Made by a program: the position numbers and the translations under genes. Below the pieces are notes generated by a model. It saw nothing but the letters and a program-made list of their open reading frames with translations. It did not search any database and was not told where the DNA came from. From NCBI RefSeq assembly GCF_900167365.1, contig NZ_FUXL01000004.1, positions 1 through 64,000 on the forward strand: a stretch of DNA of 64,000 nucleotides. The letters run 5' to 3'. Source of the DNA: Consotaella salsifontis. GTDB lineage: Bacteria > Pseudomonadota > Alphaproteobacteria > Rhizobiales > Rhizobiaceae. This document shows, piece by piece, positions 25,256 to 34,715 of the stretch. Position 1 is the stretch's first letter. Every line of letters starts with the position of its first letter.

Positions 25256-27244
25256 TCACTCGCCATCCTGCCTGGCGATGGTGATTGGACGACGCGGGGG
25301 ATCAAGCGGTAGCCCGTGGTCCATATCCATCATGCTCTGTATCTCTTCGCCGGGATTGAAGTCGCTGACCGTCGCCTTCAGGAGACGCAGAGCGCCGGAT
25401 ACGTTGTTCGTCTCGATCATCCGGCGCAACTCGTCAAAAATGCGGATGATCAAGGCACCTTCAATGGCCCGGGGCGACGCCGTCAGGATACCCTCGGCGT
25501 TGGTTTGCTTCAGAGCCTCGCCGGTACTGAACAGCTCCTCGTACAGCTTCTCGCCGGGGCGCAGACCCGTGTAGACGATCTTGATGTCGAGTTCCGGGCG
25601 CAGACCCGACAGGCGGATGAGGTTGCGCGCAAGGTCGACGATCTTCACGGGAGCGCCCATGTCGAGCACGAAGATCCTTCCGCGCTCGCCGCGGTGATTG
25701 AGCCCGTAAGCGGCAGCCTGCATGACTAGGAGGCAAGCCTCGGGGATGGTCATGAAGTAGCGTTCGATCTCAGGATGAGTGACGGTCACGGGACCGCCGG
25801 CCTTGATCTGCCGTTCGAAAAGCGGCACCACAGAACCGGAGGAGCCGAGAACGTTGCCGAAGCGCACTGTGACGAAGCGGGTTTCCGTGGCGTCGGCATC
25901 CAGATCCATGGCTTGGCAGAACATCTCGGCCAGCCGCTTGGTTGCGCCCATGGCGTTGGTCGAATTTACCGCTTTGTCGGTAGAGACGAGAACCACCGCC
26001 TGGGCATTGACCTTGATCGCCGCCTCGGCCACGTGCCGTGTGCCGATCGCATTGGTGAACAATCCCTGGAGTGGCTGCGCCTCGACGATCGGAACGTGCT
26101 TCAGCGCCGCCGCGTGGAAGACAACCTCGGGCCGATGGGTCTCCATGACCTGAAAGACCGACTCCCTCTCCCGCACATTGCACAGCAGCGCATGGCGTGG
26201 AACGTCGCGGAAATCGCGCGCCATCTCCATGTCGATCGAATAAAGAAGGTATTCGTTGGCATCCAGCAGAACGAGGTTGCGCGGCTTCAGCCTTGCCACC
26301 TGCCGCACCAGCTCGGAGCCAATCGACCCTCCCGCGCCGGTAATCAGCACCGACTTATCCGAAATCATCGCGGCGATGCTTTTCATATCAAGCTTCACCG
26401 GCGGGCGTTGAAGAAGATCCTCGACCTTCACCGGCTGAACCTCGACCGCTTGATCGAGCGAGCGCATCTCCAGGAGGTTCGGCAGGCGAAGCAGCTCCAG
26501 ATGATACTGGCCGGCGACGGCGACGAGTTGCACCAGAAGCTCATGTGCCTGGTTCGCGTCCGCCGATTGAGCCACGATAAGGGCATCGACCTCCAGGCCA
26601 CGGATATGGAAATCCTCGATGATGGTGCCGAGCATCTCCAGGGGCCCCTTGACCGGCACGCCCTGGATGAAGCGCCCCGCCCGACGCCCACGCTCATCGA
26701 TGATCGCAAGAACCTCAAAGCCCGCGCTCGAGCGCTCCTTGATCACCTTGAGAAAGAGGTCGGCGGCGTCTCCCGCGCCAATCAGCAGGGCCCGCTTCTT
26801 TGCCTTCGCCTTGCCTCGGTGGGTGTCGCGCTCATTGCGATAAACGCGATAGGCGACGCGGGGTCCGCCCAGCAGAACGATCAGGAAGGCCCAGACGACG
26901 ATAATGGAGGAGCGCGGGATACCATCGAGACGGACGAGAAAGAAATGGATGGCGATGAAGAGCAACACCGACGCCGTCGCCGCCTTGACGATGGCAACGA
27001 GGTCGGGAAGCGAGGCATAACGCCAGACGCCCCGGTTCATACCAAGCAGGAATCCGAACGCGCTCACGATGATGCCGAACATGAGCGAGGCGACGATGTA
27101 CTCGACCAAATGCGGCATCAAGCCGTCGAAATCGAGCCGCAGGACCAGGGACAGCAGGAAGGCGATCGTGCCCATGATGATATCATGGAAAAGCGCCGCG
27201 CCCCGAACAAGCAGCATGCGAGTGTGGGGTCTGGATAGCGACAT
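25256..27244 (-). CDS. Membrane-bound nucleotide-sugar 4,6-dehydratase (WbpM/CapD/PglF-like)
   Basis: 662 residues from the third of three consecutive ATGs, the one best spaced from GCGAGG; the others add one or two residues. Four N-terminal membrane segments (about 15-120) precede a CoA-binding-like Rossmann domain (LIGAGDAADLFL) and a C-terminal extended SDR domain (TGAGGSIGSELVRQ). The active site reads STDKAVNSTNAMGATK, with Met in place of the usual Tyr, as in WbpM/PglF dehydratases. Expected reaction: UDP-GlcNAc to the 4-keto-6-deoxy sugar for surface glycans. No other polysaccharide genes are adjacent. Confidence 0.9.
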   Translation of the reverse strand: MSLSRPHTRMLLVRGAALFHDIIMGTIAFLLSLVLRLDFDGLMPHLVEYIVASLMFGIIVSAFGFLLGMNRGVWRYASLPDLVAIVKAATASVLLFIAIHFFLVRLDGIPRSSIIVVWAFLIVLLGGPRVAYRVYRNERDTHRGKAKAKKRALLIGAGDAADLFLKVIKERSSAGFEVLAIIDERGRRAGRFIQGVPVKGPLEMLGTIIEDFHIRGLEVDALIVAQSADANQAHELLVQLVAVAGQYHLELLRLPNLLEMRSLDQAVEVQPVKVEDLLQRPPVKLDMKSIAAMISDKSVLITGAGGSIGSELVRQVARLKPRNLVLLDANEYLLYSIDMEMARDFRDVPRHALLCNVRERESVFQVMETHRPEVVFHAAALKHVPIVEAQPLQGLFTNAIGTRHVAEAAIKVNAQAVVLVSTDKAVNSTNAMGATKRLAEMFCQAMDLDADATETRFVTVRFGNVLGSSGSVVPLFERQIKAGGPVTVTHPEIERYFMTIPEACLLVMQAAAYGLNHRGERGRIFVLDMGAPVKIVDLARNLIRLSGLRPELDIKIVYTGLRPGEKLYEELFSTGEALKQTNAEGILTASPRAIEGALIIRIFDELRRMIETNNVSGALRLLKATVSDFNPGEEIQSMMDMDHGLPLDPPRRPITIARQDGE

Positions 27245-27699
27245 CATCATCCTCGCCGACAAGCCCCGGCTCCCGGGACAGGATCGCATATCACCGATCT
27301 CACCATTGCGACAATTGAGGGGCGTTATACTCGGCGGCTATTTCGTTCGCCGGCTCACCCACCTTTTTTGCGCTTGTCGACGACGGCGCGCCAGCCAAAC
27401 GCAATGGACGCTACCACGTCCGGTGGTGAAAAACGATCAGAAGCTGTCTTGCCACATCGAGCGATTCCGGCCGTCACCGTCGTATCGAACGACAACACGA
27501 CCGTTTTCTCGGCACGGGAGGGGCAGCATATTCAGATTTCAAGCCCTGGACCAAAGCTTCCAGCGGATAACTCGGCGGGCGGACTGGCCCGTCGATCAGC
27601 GAGCCGTTAAAGCTCCTGGGATTTTGACCTGGGGCGATGACGATGAACGGTAGGGGCGGGTATTTCCCGAATTGGACTCTCAAGAAGGAAGGCAGGATC
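27245..27699. other. Divergent intergenic region upstream of the uracil permease
   Basis: 455 bases without a supportable gene. Short open frames are present but have no ribosome-binding sites or family features. It should hold promoters for both the dehydratase and the permease. TTGCGA (27306-27311) with TATACT (27326-27331) is seen, but the 14-base spacing is too short for confidence. Confidence 0.5.
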
Positions 27700-28971
27700 A
27701 TGCCTGACGAACGTTTGCCGCTCGGGCAAACGTTCGTGATCGGGCTACAGCATGTGATCGCCATGTTCGGCGCCACCGTGCTCGGCCCCATTCTCATGGG
27801 CTTCGACCCCAATGTGTCGATCCTCTTTTCCGGCATCTCCACTCTCATCTTCTTTGTCGCCGTCGGCGGCCGCGTGCCGAGCTATCTCGGATCGAGCTTC
27901 GCCTTCATCGGACCGGTTCTCGTGGCGACCGGCGCGACGGTCGGCGTGGCCAATCCGAACATCGGCGTCGCGCTCGGCGGCATCGTGGCGGCAGGCATTC
28001 TCTATGCTCTCGTCGGCGTCGTCGTGATGCTGGTGGGCTATCGCTGGATCGAGCGGCTGATGCCACCGGTCCTCACCGGCGCTATCGTGGCGGCCATCGG
28101 CCTCGTTCTCGCGCCGATCGCCATCGCCAGCGCATCTGGAACCTCGGCGGGCAATCCCGATGGCAGCGCACTCGCCCGCTGGATCTCCATCCTGACGGTG
28201 GCGGCCGTCGGCGCGGTGGCGGTCTACGGCCCCGGCCTATCGCGGCGCCTGCCGATCCTCATCGGCGGCGCCCTCTCCTATGTCGTCTATCTCGTGCTCG
28301 CCAACGGCATGGGCTTGGGCGCCCCCATCGACTTCACCCGTGTCGGCGAGGCCGCATGGCTGGGCCTGCCGCACTTCACGAGCCCGGTGTTCACCACCTC
28401 GGCGATGACGCTCATCATGCCGGTGGTGCTGATCCTGGTCGCGGAAAACCTCGGGCACATCAAGGCTGTCGGCGCCATGACCGGCCGCAATCTCGACCCC
28501 TATCTCGGCCGCGCCTTCATCGGCGACGGTTTGGCCACGATCCTGTCGGGCTTCTTCGGCGGAACCGGCATGACGACCTATGCCGAGAACATGGGCGTCA
28601 TGGCCGTGACCCGCATCTTCTCGACGCTGATCTTCGTCGTCGCCGCCGTCATCGCCATCCTGCTTGGGTTCTCGCCAAAGTTCGGCGCGCTCATCCAGAC
28701 GATCCCCGTCCCGGTCCTTGGCGGGCTCTCCATCGTGGTCTTCGGCCTGATCGCCGCAACGGCCGGCCGCATCTGGGTCGAGAACGCCGTCGACTTCTCG
28801 AACCCGCGAAACCTCATCACGGTGGGCGTCGCGCTGGTCCTGGGCGCTGGAAACTTCAAACTGACGATCGGCAACTTCACGCTCGACGGCATCGGCACGG
28901 CGACGATCGGAGCCATCATCCTCTATCACGTCCTGAACGGCGCGGAGGCGCGGGCAGAACGCGCTCGCTGA
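27700..28971 (+). CDS. uraA: Uracil/xanthine permease (NCS2/SLC23 family)
   Basis: 423 residues from the ATG at 27700, preceded by GAAGGAAGG. It is a proton-coupled nucleobase transporter with about 14 membrane segments. The start (LPLGQTFVIGLQHVIAMFGA) and the motif LVAENLGHIKAVG, which carries the conserved substrate-site glutamate, match UraA/PyrP. FGGTGMTTYAENMGVMAVT, typical of uracil permeases, is present. It is a single-gene unit followed by two hairpins. Confidence 0.9.
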   Translation: MPDERLPLGQTFVIGLQHVIAMFGATVLGPILMGFDPNVSILFSGISTLIFFVAVGGRVPSYLGSSFAFIGPVLVATGATVGVANPNIGVALGGIVAAGILYALVGVVVMLVGYRWIERLMPPVLTGAIVAAIGLVLAPIAIASASGTSAGNPDGSALARWISILTVAAVGAVAVYGPGLSRRLPILIGGALSYVVYLVLANGMGLGAPIDFTRVGEAAWLGLPHFTSPVFTTSAMTLIMPVVLILVAENLGHIKAVGAMTGRNLDPYLGRAFIGDGLATILSGFFGGTGMTTYAENMGVMAVTRIFSTLIFVVAAVIAILLGFSPKFGALIQTIPVPVLGGLSIVVFGLIAATAGRIWVENAVDFSNPRNLITVGVALVLGAGNFKLTIGNFTLDGIGTATIGAIILYHVLNGAEARAERAR

Positions 28972-29020
28972 CGCGTATCGGAGCAAACTTGCCGGATTAG
29001 AGTCAGAATCAGGACGGTCT

Positions 29021-29096
29021 ATGCGACATTTTGTCGCATCATCATTCAACTGGTTCGTGCAGCAAAGGCTCGGTCCAACGATCGAGCCTTTGTCAT
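29021..29096 (+). terminator. Tandem hairpins, terminator of the uracil permease gene
   Basis: First hairpin ATGCGACA-ttt-TGTCGCAT (29021-29039). The second has a 10-bp stem, CAAAGGCTCG (29063-29072) with CGAGCCTTTG (29083-29092), followed by TCATTTG. The T-run is short but the stem is perfect. The rest of 28972-29490 shows no gene. Confidence 0.6.
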
Positions 29097-29420
29097 TTGT
29101 GCGAGACCGCTTCCGGTATTCAGCCACCTCCAGGTGACGCTATCCACCTCAATGCCCGGAAGGCGTCACGTTGAAACGCCGCCCGAAGCGCATCGGCCAA
29201 CGCCCGCACCGCCTTCGTCCCAAGGTTTCATTCCTCGAAGCCTGCTCCATTCGCGTGTTGGCGCCCGTAGCCCTGCCTCATTTGTCGAGGCGAGTCACGC
29301 ACCCGGCATGGCGGTGGCCTCGCGCCATCGGATCAGCCCGGGCCCCCGCGACCAGGAGGCACCGCATCGCGCGGCTTACCTAAGGTTGCATGACGTCAAT
29401 GCTGCAAAGTTGAGCCAGAA

Positions 29421-29449
29421 GCAATAGTAATAGACTATTATATTATTGC
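29421..29449. promoter_or_regulatory. AT-rich inverted repeat upstream of the chemoreceptor gene
   Basis: GCAATAGTAATAG (29421-29433), one A, then CTATTATATTATTGC (29435-29449) form a near-perfect inverted repeat in a strongly AT-rich patch that ends 41 bases before the GTG start. It contains -10-like words (TATTAT, TATATT). It may be the promoter, an operator or both. Confidence 0.5.
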
Positions 29450-29490
29450 GGACACCCTTTTCTTCTGAAGATGACCAGGAGGGAAGTGTC

Positions 29491-31479
29491 GTGCGTTTAA
29501 ACATTCCGCAGAAGCTTGTTCTTCTGATTGTGACTGCGGCTGCCTTGACCATGGCGGCTATCGGCGTCCAGTTGTACTCACTGAACCAAACAATTTGGGA
29601 AGATCAAGAAGAAACACTTGTGGCCCAGGTCGACGCGGCCCGATCGCTGATCCAGGGTTTTGCCGACGAAGCCAAGCAGGGCGAGATTTCAGAGGAAGAA
29701 GCGAAGCAGCGCGCCGCGAAAGCAGTGGGCAATATCCGCTTCGGCAACGATGATTACCTCTTCGTGTACGACTATGACGGTGTGGTCGTGGTTCTTCCAG
29801 GCAGCAATGAGGTCGGCCGGTCGCGATGGGACGAGCGGGATGCGGATGGCTCTTATCTCGTTCGCGACGTGATCGCGGCGACCAAGGCCGGCGGCGGCTT
29901 CGTCGAATATTCGGTTCCCCGTCTGGGCGAAAAGACGCCGACGCCGAAGCTTGCCTATGCTGCCCCCTTTGAGCCGTGGCAGTGGTCGATCGGGACCGGC
30001 GTCTATATCGACGACCTTCATGCACACACCTGGACGGCGGCGCTCCATTCGCTGGCTTGGCTTCTCGGCATCCTTGGCGTTCTGGCGTGTTGCGCCTGGC
30101 CCATCGCGCGGAGCATTACGAAGCCGCTCGGGCGGATCACGGGTGTCATGCACAGGCTCGCCGAAGGAGAGAAGACGATCGAGGTCCCCTTCATCGCGCG
30201 CCGAGACGAGATCGGCCAGATGGCCGGCGCCGTCGAGATCTTCCGGCAGGCCGCGATTGAAAGGGATCGGCTCGAGGCGGAGGCCGAGGCCGCACGCCAG
30301 CGCGCCGAGGCTCTAAAAGCAGAACAGGCAGCCGCCGAGCGCGCCAAGGCAGAGGAACTGCGTGCTTTCGTCGCCGATATCGAAAGAGGCTTCGCCCGGC
30401 TCGCCGATGGTGACCTGACGGTTCGCATGGCCCGCCCCGTGGCGGCCGAATATGAGGACATCAGGAGCCAGTTCAACATGTCGGTGGAGCGACTGGAAGG
30501 CACGATCGGCTCGGTTGTGACGGCAATCGGCTCCATCCGCAACGGGCTCGACGAGATCAACATCGCGTCCAACGACCTCGCACATCGCACCGAGCAGCAG
30601 GCGGCAGGTCTGGAGGAGACGACGGCGGCGCTGACCGAGGTGACGCGGGCGGTGAACGAGACGGCCGAAAGCGCGGGCCGCGCCCAGCACTCGGCCGAAA
30701 CCGCCCAGAAAAACGCAGAGAAGGGCGGAGAGATCGTTGGTCAGGCCGTCGAGGCGATGGCCGAGATCGAGAAGAGCTCGGAGGAGATCGGCAAGATCAT
30801 TGGCGTCATCGACGAGATCGCCTTCCAGACGAACCTCCTTGCGTTGAATGCGGGCGTCGAGGCGGCACGCGCCGGCGAGGCCGGCAAGGGCTTCGCCGTC
30901 GTCGCCCAGGAAGTGCGGGCTCTTGCCCAGCGCTCGGCGGAGGCCGCCAAGGAGATCAAGGGACTCATCTCCATGTCGTCCCATCAGGTCGGCCGCGGTG
31001 TCGAGTTGGTCACGGCGTCGGGCAAGAGCCTGGAGGAGATCGTGGCGCAGGTCGCGGCCATGAGCCGGGAGGTCGCGGACATCGCCAACAGCGCCCGCGA
31101 GCAGGCGGTGAGCCTGAAGGAGGTCTCCACCGCCGCCGATCAGATGGACAAGGTGACCCAGCAGAACGCGGCAATGGTCGAGGAGACGACGGCCGCCGCG
31201 CAGACGCTGGCGAACGAGACCGACCACCTCGCCCAGCTGATCGCCCAGTTCAAGACGGCGGCGGCCATGGCCCACGCTGCTCAGGCCGAACGCGCGGCCC
31301 GGCGCCCCGTGCCCAAGCCCGCTCCGGCAACCTCTGCGGCGAAGCGCGCTCAAACATCACCTTCCAAGACCGCTTCGAAGGCCGCGCCTTCCGCGCCCGT
31401 GCGCCAGATGAAGGCACAAGGGATCGGGGGAGCAGCGGCAAAAATGGAAGTGGAGGAAGACGACTGGGAGGAGTTCTGA
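29491..31479 (+). CDS. Methyl-accepting chemotaxis protein with Cache sensor
   Basis: 662 residues from the GTG at 29491, which follows AGGAGGG. A membrane segment lies near 10-30, then a single-Cache sensor domain ([20 protein letters not shown]) and a second membrane segment near 190-210. HAMP and a long coiled coil follow, with the signalling tip [20 protein letters not shown]. The C-terminus ends EDDWEEF, a pentapeptide of the type that tethers CheR/CheB in many proteobacterial receptors. Small carboxylates are common ligands of this Cache class, but the ligand here is unknown. No che genes are in the window. Confidence 0.92.
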   Translation: MRLNIPQKLVLLIVTAAALTMAAIGVQLYSLNQTIWEDQEETLVAQVDAARSLIQGFADEAKQGEISEEEAKQRAAKAVGNIRFGNDDYLFVYDYDGVVVVLPGSNEVGRSRWDERDADGSYLVRDVIAATKAGGGFVEYSVPRLGEKTPTPKLAYAAPFEPWQWSIGTGVYIDDLHAHTWTAALHSLAWLLGILGVLACCAWPIARSITKPLGRITGVMHRLAEGEKTIEVPFIARRDEIGQMAGAVEIFRQAAIERDRLEAEAEAARQRAEALKAEQAAAERAKAEELRAFVADIERGFARLADGDLTVRMARPVAAEYEDIRSQFNMSVERLEGTIGSVVTAIGSIRNGLDEINIASNDLAHRTEQQAAGLEETTAALTEVTRAVNETAESAGRAQHSAETAQKNAEKGGEIVGQAVEAMAEIEKSSEEIGKIIGVIDEIAFQTNLLALNAGVEAARAGEAGKGFAVVAQEVRALAQRSAEAAKEIKGLISMSSHQVGRGVELVTASGKSLEEIVAQVAAMSREVADIANSAREQAVSLKEVSTAADQMDKVTQQNAAMVEETTAAAQTLANETDHLAQLIAQFKTAAAMAHAAQAERAARRPVPKPAPATSAAKRAQTSPSKTASKAAPSAPVRQMKAQGIGGAAAKMEVEEDDWEEF

Positions 31480-31669
31480 GAAATCGGACATGACGGGGCG
31501 CCGGCTTGTCGGGCCGCGCCCACTCGCCTGTTCCACCTCGCGCCGTAAACAGCGACGAGGCGGGACAGGCCTCCGCTTGATGGCGCCGCGCTTGACGGCG
31601 GGCGCGGGAATGGATCATCTCCTGGAACGAACACCCTTGCGAATCCCGGCCGGATGAGGATCGCGTTCC

Positions 31670-32686
31670 ATGGCTGAGAGACCTCAGGCCCTCGACCGTG
31701 CCATTGGCGCCCTGGCCGGCGTTGCTGTCGGCGATGCGCTGGGAATGCCCTCGCAGACCTTCCCGCGTCAGAAGATCGCCGAGACCTACGGCCATATCAC
31801 AGACTTCGTCGCTCCTTGCGAAGGCCATCCGGTATCCCACGGCCTGCCGGCCGCCGCCATCACCGACGACACGGAGCAGACACTGCTCCTGGCGCGCCTC
31901 CTGGTCCGCTCGCCCGGTCGTTTCGACGATCTGGAATGGGCGCGCACGCTGATAGCGTGGGAGGCGGACGTTCGCGAGCGCGGCCTGCGCGATCTCCTCG
32001 GCCCCTCCACCAAGCGCGCCTTCGAGGCGCTTCTGTCCGGGGTCGACGCTTCGGAAACCGGTCGCGCCGGCACAACGAACGGCGCGGCGATGCGCGTTGC
32101 GCCCGTCGCCATCGTGACACCCTCAGGCAGCGTCGCCGCCCTCGTCGACCGCGTCGAGGAGGCATGCCGCGTCACCCACAACACGCGGGAGGCCATCGCG
32201 GCGGCGGCGGCCGTTGCCATGGTCGTCAGCCGCGGCGTCGACGGCGCGGATTTTACCTCGGCTTTGCCGGCGGCACTGGAGGCAGCACGCGAGGGCGCGC
32301 GGCGCGGCGCCCCGGTGGGAGAGAGCGACATGGCCGGGCGCATCGAGGCGGCGCTCGACATCGCCGCACATGGGACAGAAGCCGAGCTCGCCCGCACGAT
32401 CGGCACGTCCGTTGCCAGCCGCGAATCGGTAGCGGCCGCCTTCGGCGTCGTCCGGCTGGCGGGGGGTGATCCGTGGAAGGCGGCGGTGATCGCCGCCAAT
32501 ATCGGCGACGACACCGATACGATCGGCGCCATTGCCGGCGCCATGGCGGGGGCGTGCAGCGGTGCGGCGGGGTTTCCCCGCGACAAGCTCCAGCGTATCG
32601 TCACCGTGAACCGCCTCGATCTCGAGGAACTCGCGTTGGCGCTCCTCGACCTGCGCCGCATGCGCACCGTGGAGGCCGCGGGATGA
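31670..32686 (+). CDS. ADP-ribosylglycohydrolase-family protein (YegU/DraG-like)
   Basis: 338 residues. The family's metal-binding motifs are clear: GDALGMP near the N-terminus, TDDTEQTL, the middle TNGAAMR and the late GDDTDTIGAIAGA, which together hold the two Mg ions. Classical members remove ADP-ribose from arginine (DraG), but many bacterial members sit with sugar kinases and probably hydrolyse small N-glycosides. Here the gene overlaps a PfkB kinase by four bases and is followed by an ABC importer. That recalls the E. coli yegT-yegU-yegV cluster and favours a nucleoside-like small-molecule substrate. Confidence 0.85.
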   Translation: MAERPQALDRAIGALAGVAVGDALGMPSQTFPRQKIAETYGHITDFVAPCEGHPVSHGLPAAAITDDTEQTLLLARLLVRSPGRFDDLEWARTLIAWEADVRERGLRDLLGPSTKRAFEALLSGVDASETGRAGTTNGAAMRVAPVAIVTPSGSVAALVDRVEEACRVTHNTREAIAAAAAVAMVVSRGVDGADFTSALPAALEAAREGARRGAPVGESDMAGRIEAALDIAAHGTEAELARTIGTSVASRESVAAAFGVVRLAGGDPWKAAVIAANIGDDTDTIGAIAGAMAGACSGAAGFPRDKLQRIVTVNRLDLEELALALLDLRRMRTVEAAG

Positions 32687-33627
32687 TGCCGCGCCTCGTC
32701 CAACTCTCAGGCGTCATCGTCGACGTGATCTATCGCGTCGAAGAGGTTCCGCCGCCGGGCGGCGAGGCGATCGTCCATGGCATGACGGTGGCGGCCGGCG
32801 GAGGGTTCAACGCCATGGCGGCGGCGCGGCGCTGCGGCATCGACGTCGCCTTTGCCGGGACCTTAGGCACTGGCCCCTTTGCCGACATCGCCGAGGCGGC
32901 GCTGGCGAGCGAAAGTATCGAGCGGCTGCGGCCCCGGCTTCAGGGACATGACCAGGGCTGCTGCACCGTGCTCGTCGACCGGCATGGCGAGCGCAGCTTC
33001 ATCGCCGCCTCGGGCGCGGATGGGCTCGTCAGCGACGACGACCTCGCGAGCCTGACGCTTCGGCCCGACGATCATCTTCTGCTGTCGGGCTACGCCCTTC
33101 ATTATCCGGGTAGCCGCGAGGCGCTGACGCACTGGCTGGAGAATGACGGTAAGGGCCGGCGCCTGGTGTTCGACCCCTGCCCCATCGTCAGCCATCTCGA
33201 CAGTCGCGCCCGCCGGGCGGCGCTCGATGCCGCGCTGTGGGTCACGGCAAACCGGGCCGAGGGCGAATCTCTCACCGGCCAATCGAACCCCGGGGCCGTC
33301 GCCCAGGCCCTCGCCAAAGGACGGCCGGCAGATGGCGGCGCGATCTTGCGCGACGGGGCGAATGGCTGTTTCCTTGCGCCCGCCGGAAGAGAGGCGGCGC
33401 ACGTGCCCGGATTTGCCGTCGAGCCGATCGACACCAACGGCGCGGGCGACGCACACACCGGGGCGTTCATCGCCATGCTGGCGCGCGGCGAGCCGCCTTT
33501 GCGCGCCGCGGCGATCGCCAATGTCTGCGCCGCTCTTTCAACCACAAGGGAGGGGCCGTCGACGGCGCCCGACCTCGCAACGGTCCTCGCCGCCATGGGC
33601 GAGACCGCCACGCCACCGACAGGCTGA
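32683..33627 (+). CDS. PfkB-family carbohydrate kinase (YegV-like)
   Basis: 314 residues from the ATG at 32683, which overlaps the hydrolase stop. It is a ribokinase-fold kinase: GGGFNAMAAARRCG near residue 40 binds the sugar, and DTNGAGDAHTGAF near residue 263 contains the anion hole and catalytic Asp. It should phosphorylate the sugar or nucleoside released or modified by the neighbouring hydrolase. The exact substrate (ribose, nucleoside, pseudouridine or other) cannot be read from sequence. The binding-protein gene starts 29 bases downstream. Confidence 0.87.
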   Translation: MMPRLVQLSGVIVDVIYRVEEVPPPGGEAIVHGMTVAAGGGFNAMAAARRCGIDVAFAGTLGTGPFADIAEAALASESIERLRPRLQGHDQGCCTVLVDRHGERSFIAASGADGLVSDDDLASLTLRPDDHLLLSGYALHYPGSREALTHWLENDGKGRRLVFDPCPIVSHLDSRARRAALDAALWVTANRAEGESLTGQSNPGAVAQALAKGRPADGGAILRDGANGCFLAPAGREAAHVPGFAVEPIDTNGAGDAHTGAFIAMLARGEPPLRAAAIANVCAALSTTREGPSTAPDLATVLAAMGETATPPTG

Positions 33628-33656
33628 ACCGCTCCCATACCCGTGAGGAGGAGAAG

Positions 33657-34688
33657 ATGAAGAGACTGCTTCTGGCCGCCACCCTGGCCCTCGCCGCGCA
33701 AACCGCGCATGCCGACGAGATCCGCGTCCTCAACTGGCAGGGCTACGGCACCGATATCGATTGGGCCGTCAAGGAATTCGCAGAGAAGACGGGCAATACC
33801 GTCGTCCACGAATATTTCACCTCCGAACAGGAGATGCTGACCAAGCTGCGGACCAACCCCGGCGCCTACGACGTGGTCCTCGTCAATTCCGCCTATACCG
33901 CGCAGGCAGCGGACGAGGGCCTTATCGCCCCGATCGACACCGCGAAGATCAAGAACTTTTCCGATCTCGATCCAAAGCTCACCGGCACCGAAGCTCTCAA
34001 CCCGAAGGGCAAGCTCTTCGGCGTGCCGTGGACCTGGGGCCTGACGGCGCTCGCCGTCAACACCAACGATTTCCCGGAGCCGCCGACCTCGCTCTCGGTC
34101 CTGTGGGACCCACAGTGGAAAGGGCGCGTCTCCATCCGTGACGACGGCCTGGAGGCGGTTCAGTTCGGCGCGCTGGCGCTCGGGCAGGATATGGACAACA
34201 TCACCGACCTTTCCGCCATCAAGGCCAAGCTGGCCGAACTCATGCCGCAGATCACCACCTTCTGGAGCTCGGAAAACGAGTGGAACCAGGCGATGGCCTC
34301 CGGCGAGTTCGCGGTGGCGACCTATTGGTCGGGCTCGGCGGCGCGGTCGATCTCCAAGGGACTGCCCATCGCCTTCGTCGTGCCGAAGGAAGGCGCCGTC
34401 GGCTGGCTCGACAGCCTGGCGGTTCCCGCGGCGTCGAAGCACAAGGATGCGGCGCATGCCTTCATCGACTGGATGGTCGATCCCGCCTTCTACGTGAAGT
34501 GGGATGCCGAGGGCGCGCCGGTCTCCTCCAACACCAAGGCGATCGCCGCCCTTCCCGATGACAGCTTCAACAAGAAGCTGGTGGCCGATCCCGCGACGGT
34601 TTCGCGCGTTCACTTCTTCAAGCCGGTCTCCGATGCCGACCGCGAGACCTATCTGAAGCTCTGGCAGGATTTGAAGGCGGCGCAATAG
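33657..34688 (+). CDS. ABC transporter periplasmic binding protein, PotD/spermidine-putrescine family
   Basis: 343 residues from the ATG at 33657 (GAGGAGGAG upstream). The signal peptide ends near AQTAHADE. It has the PotD-family opening RVLNWQGYGTDIDWAVKEF and later segments VPWTWGLTALAVN and WDAEGAPVSSN. PotD relatives bind polyamines but also opines, amino acids and other cationic solutes. Being downstream of a hydrolase and a sugar kinase, this one more likely binds a glycosylated compound; this is inference. Confidence 0.85.
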   Translation: MKRLLLAATLALAAQTAHADEIRVLNWQGYGTDIDWAVKEFAEKTGNTVVHEYFTSEQEMLTKLRTNPGAYDVVLVNSAYTAQAADEGLIAPIDTAKIKNFSDLDPKLTGTEALNPKGKLFGVPWTWGLTALAVNTNDFPEPPTSLSVLWDPQWKGRVSIRDDGLEAVQFGALALGQDMDNITDLSAIKAKLAELMPQITTFWSSENEWNQAMASGEFAVATYWSGSAARSISKGLPIAFVVPKEGAVGWLDSLAVPAASKHKDAAHAFIDWMVDPAFYVKWDAEGAPVSSNTKAIAALPDDSFNKKLVADPATVSRVHFFKPVSDADRETYLKLWQDLKAAQ

Positions 34689-34715
34689 CGCGGCTTGAAG
34701 GGGGGGAGGAAGCCG

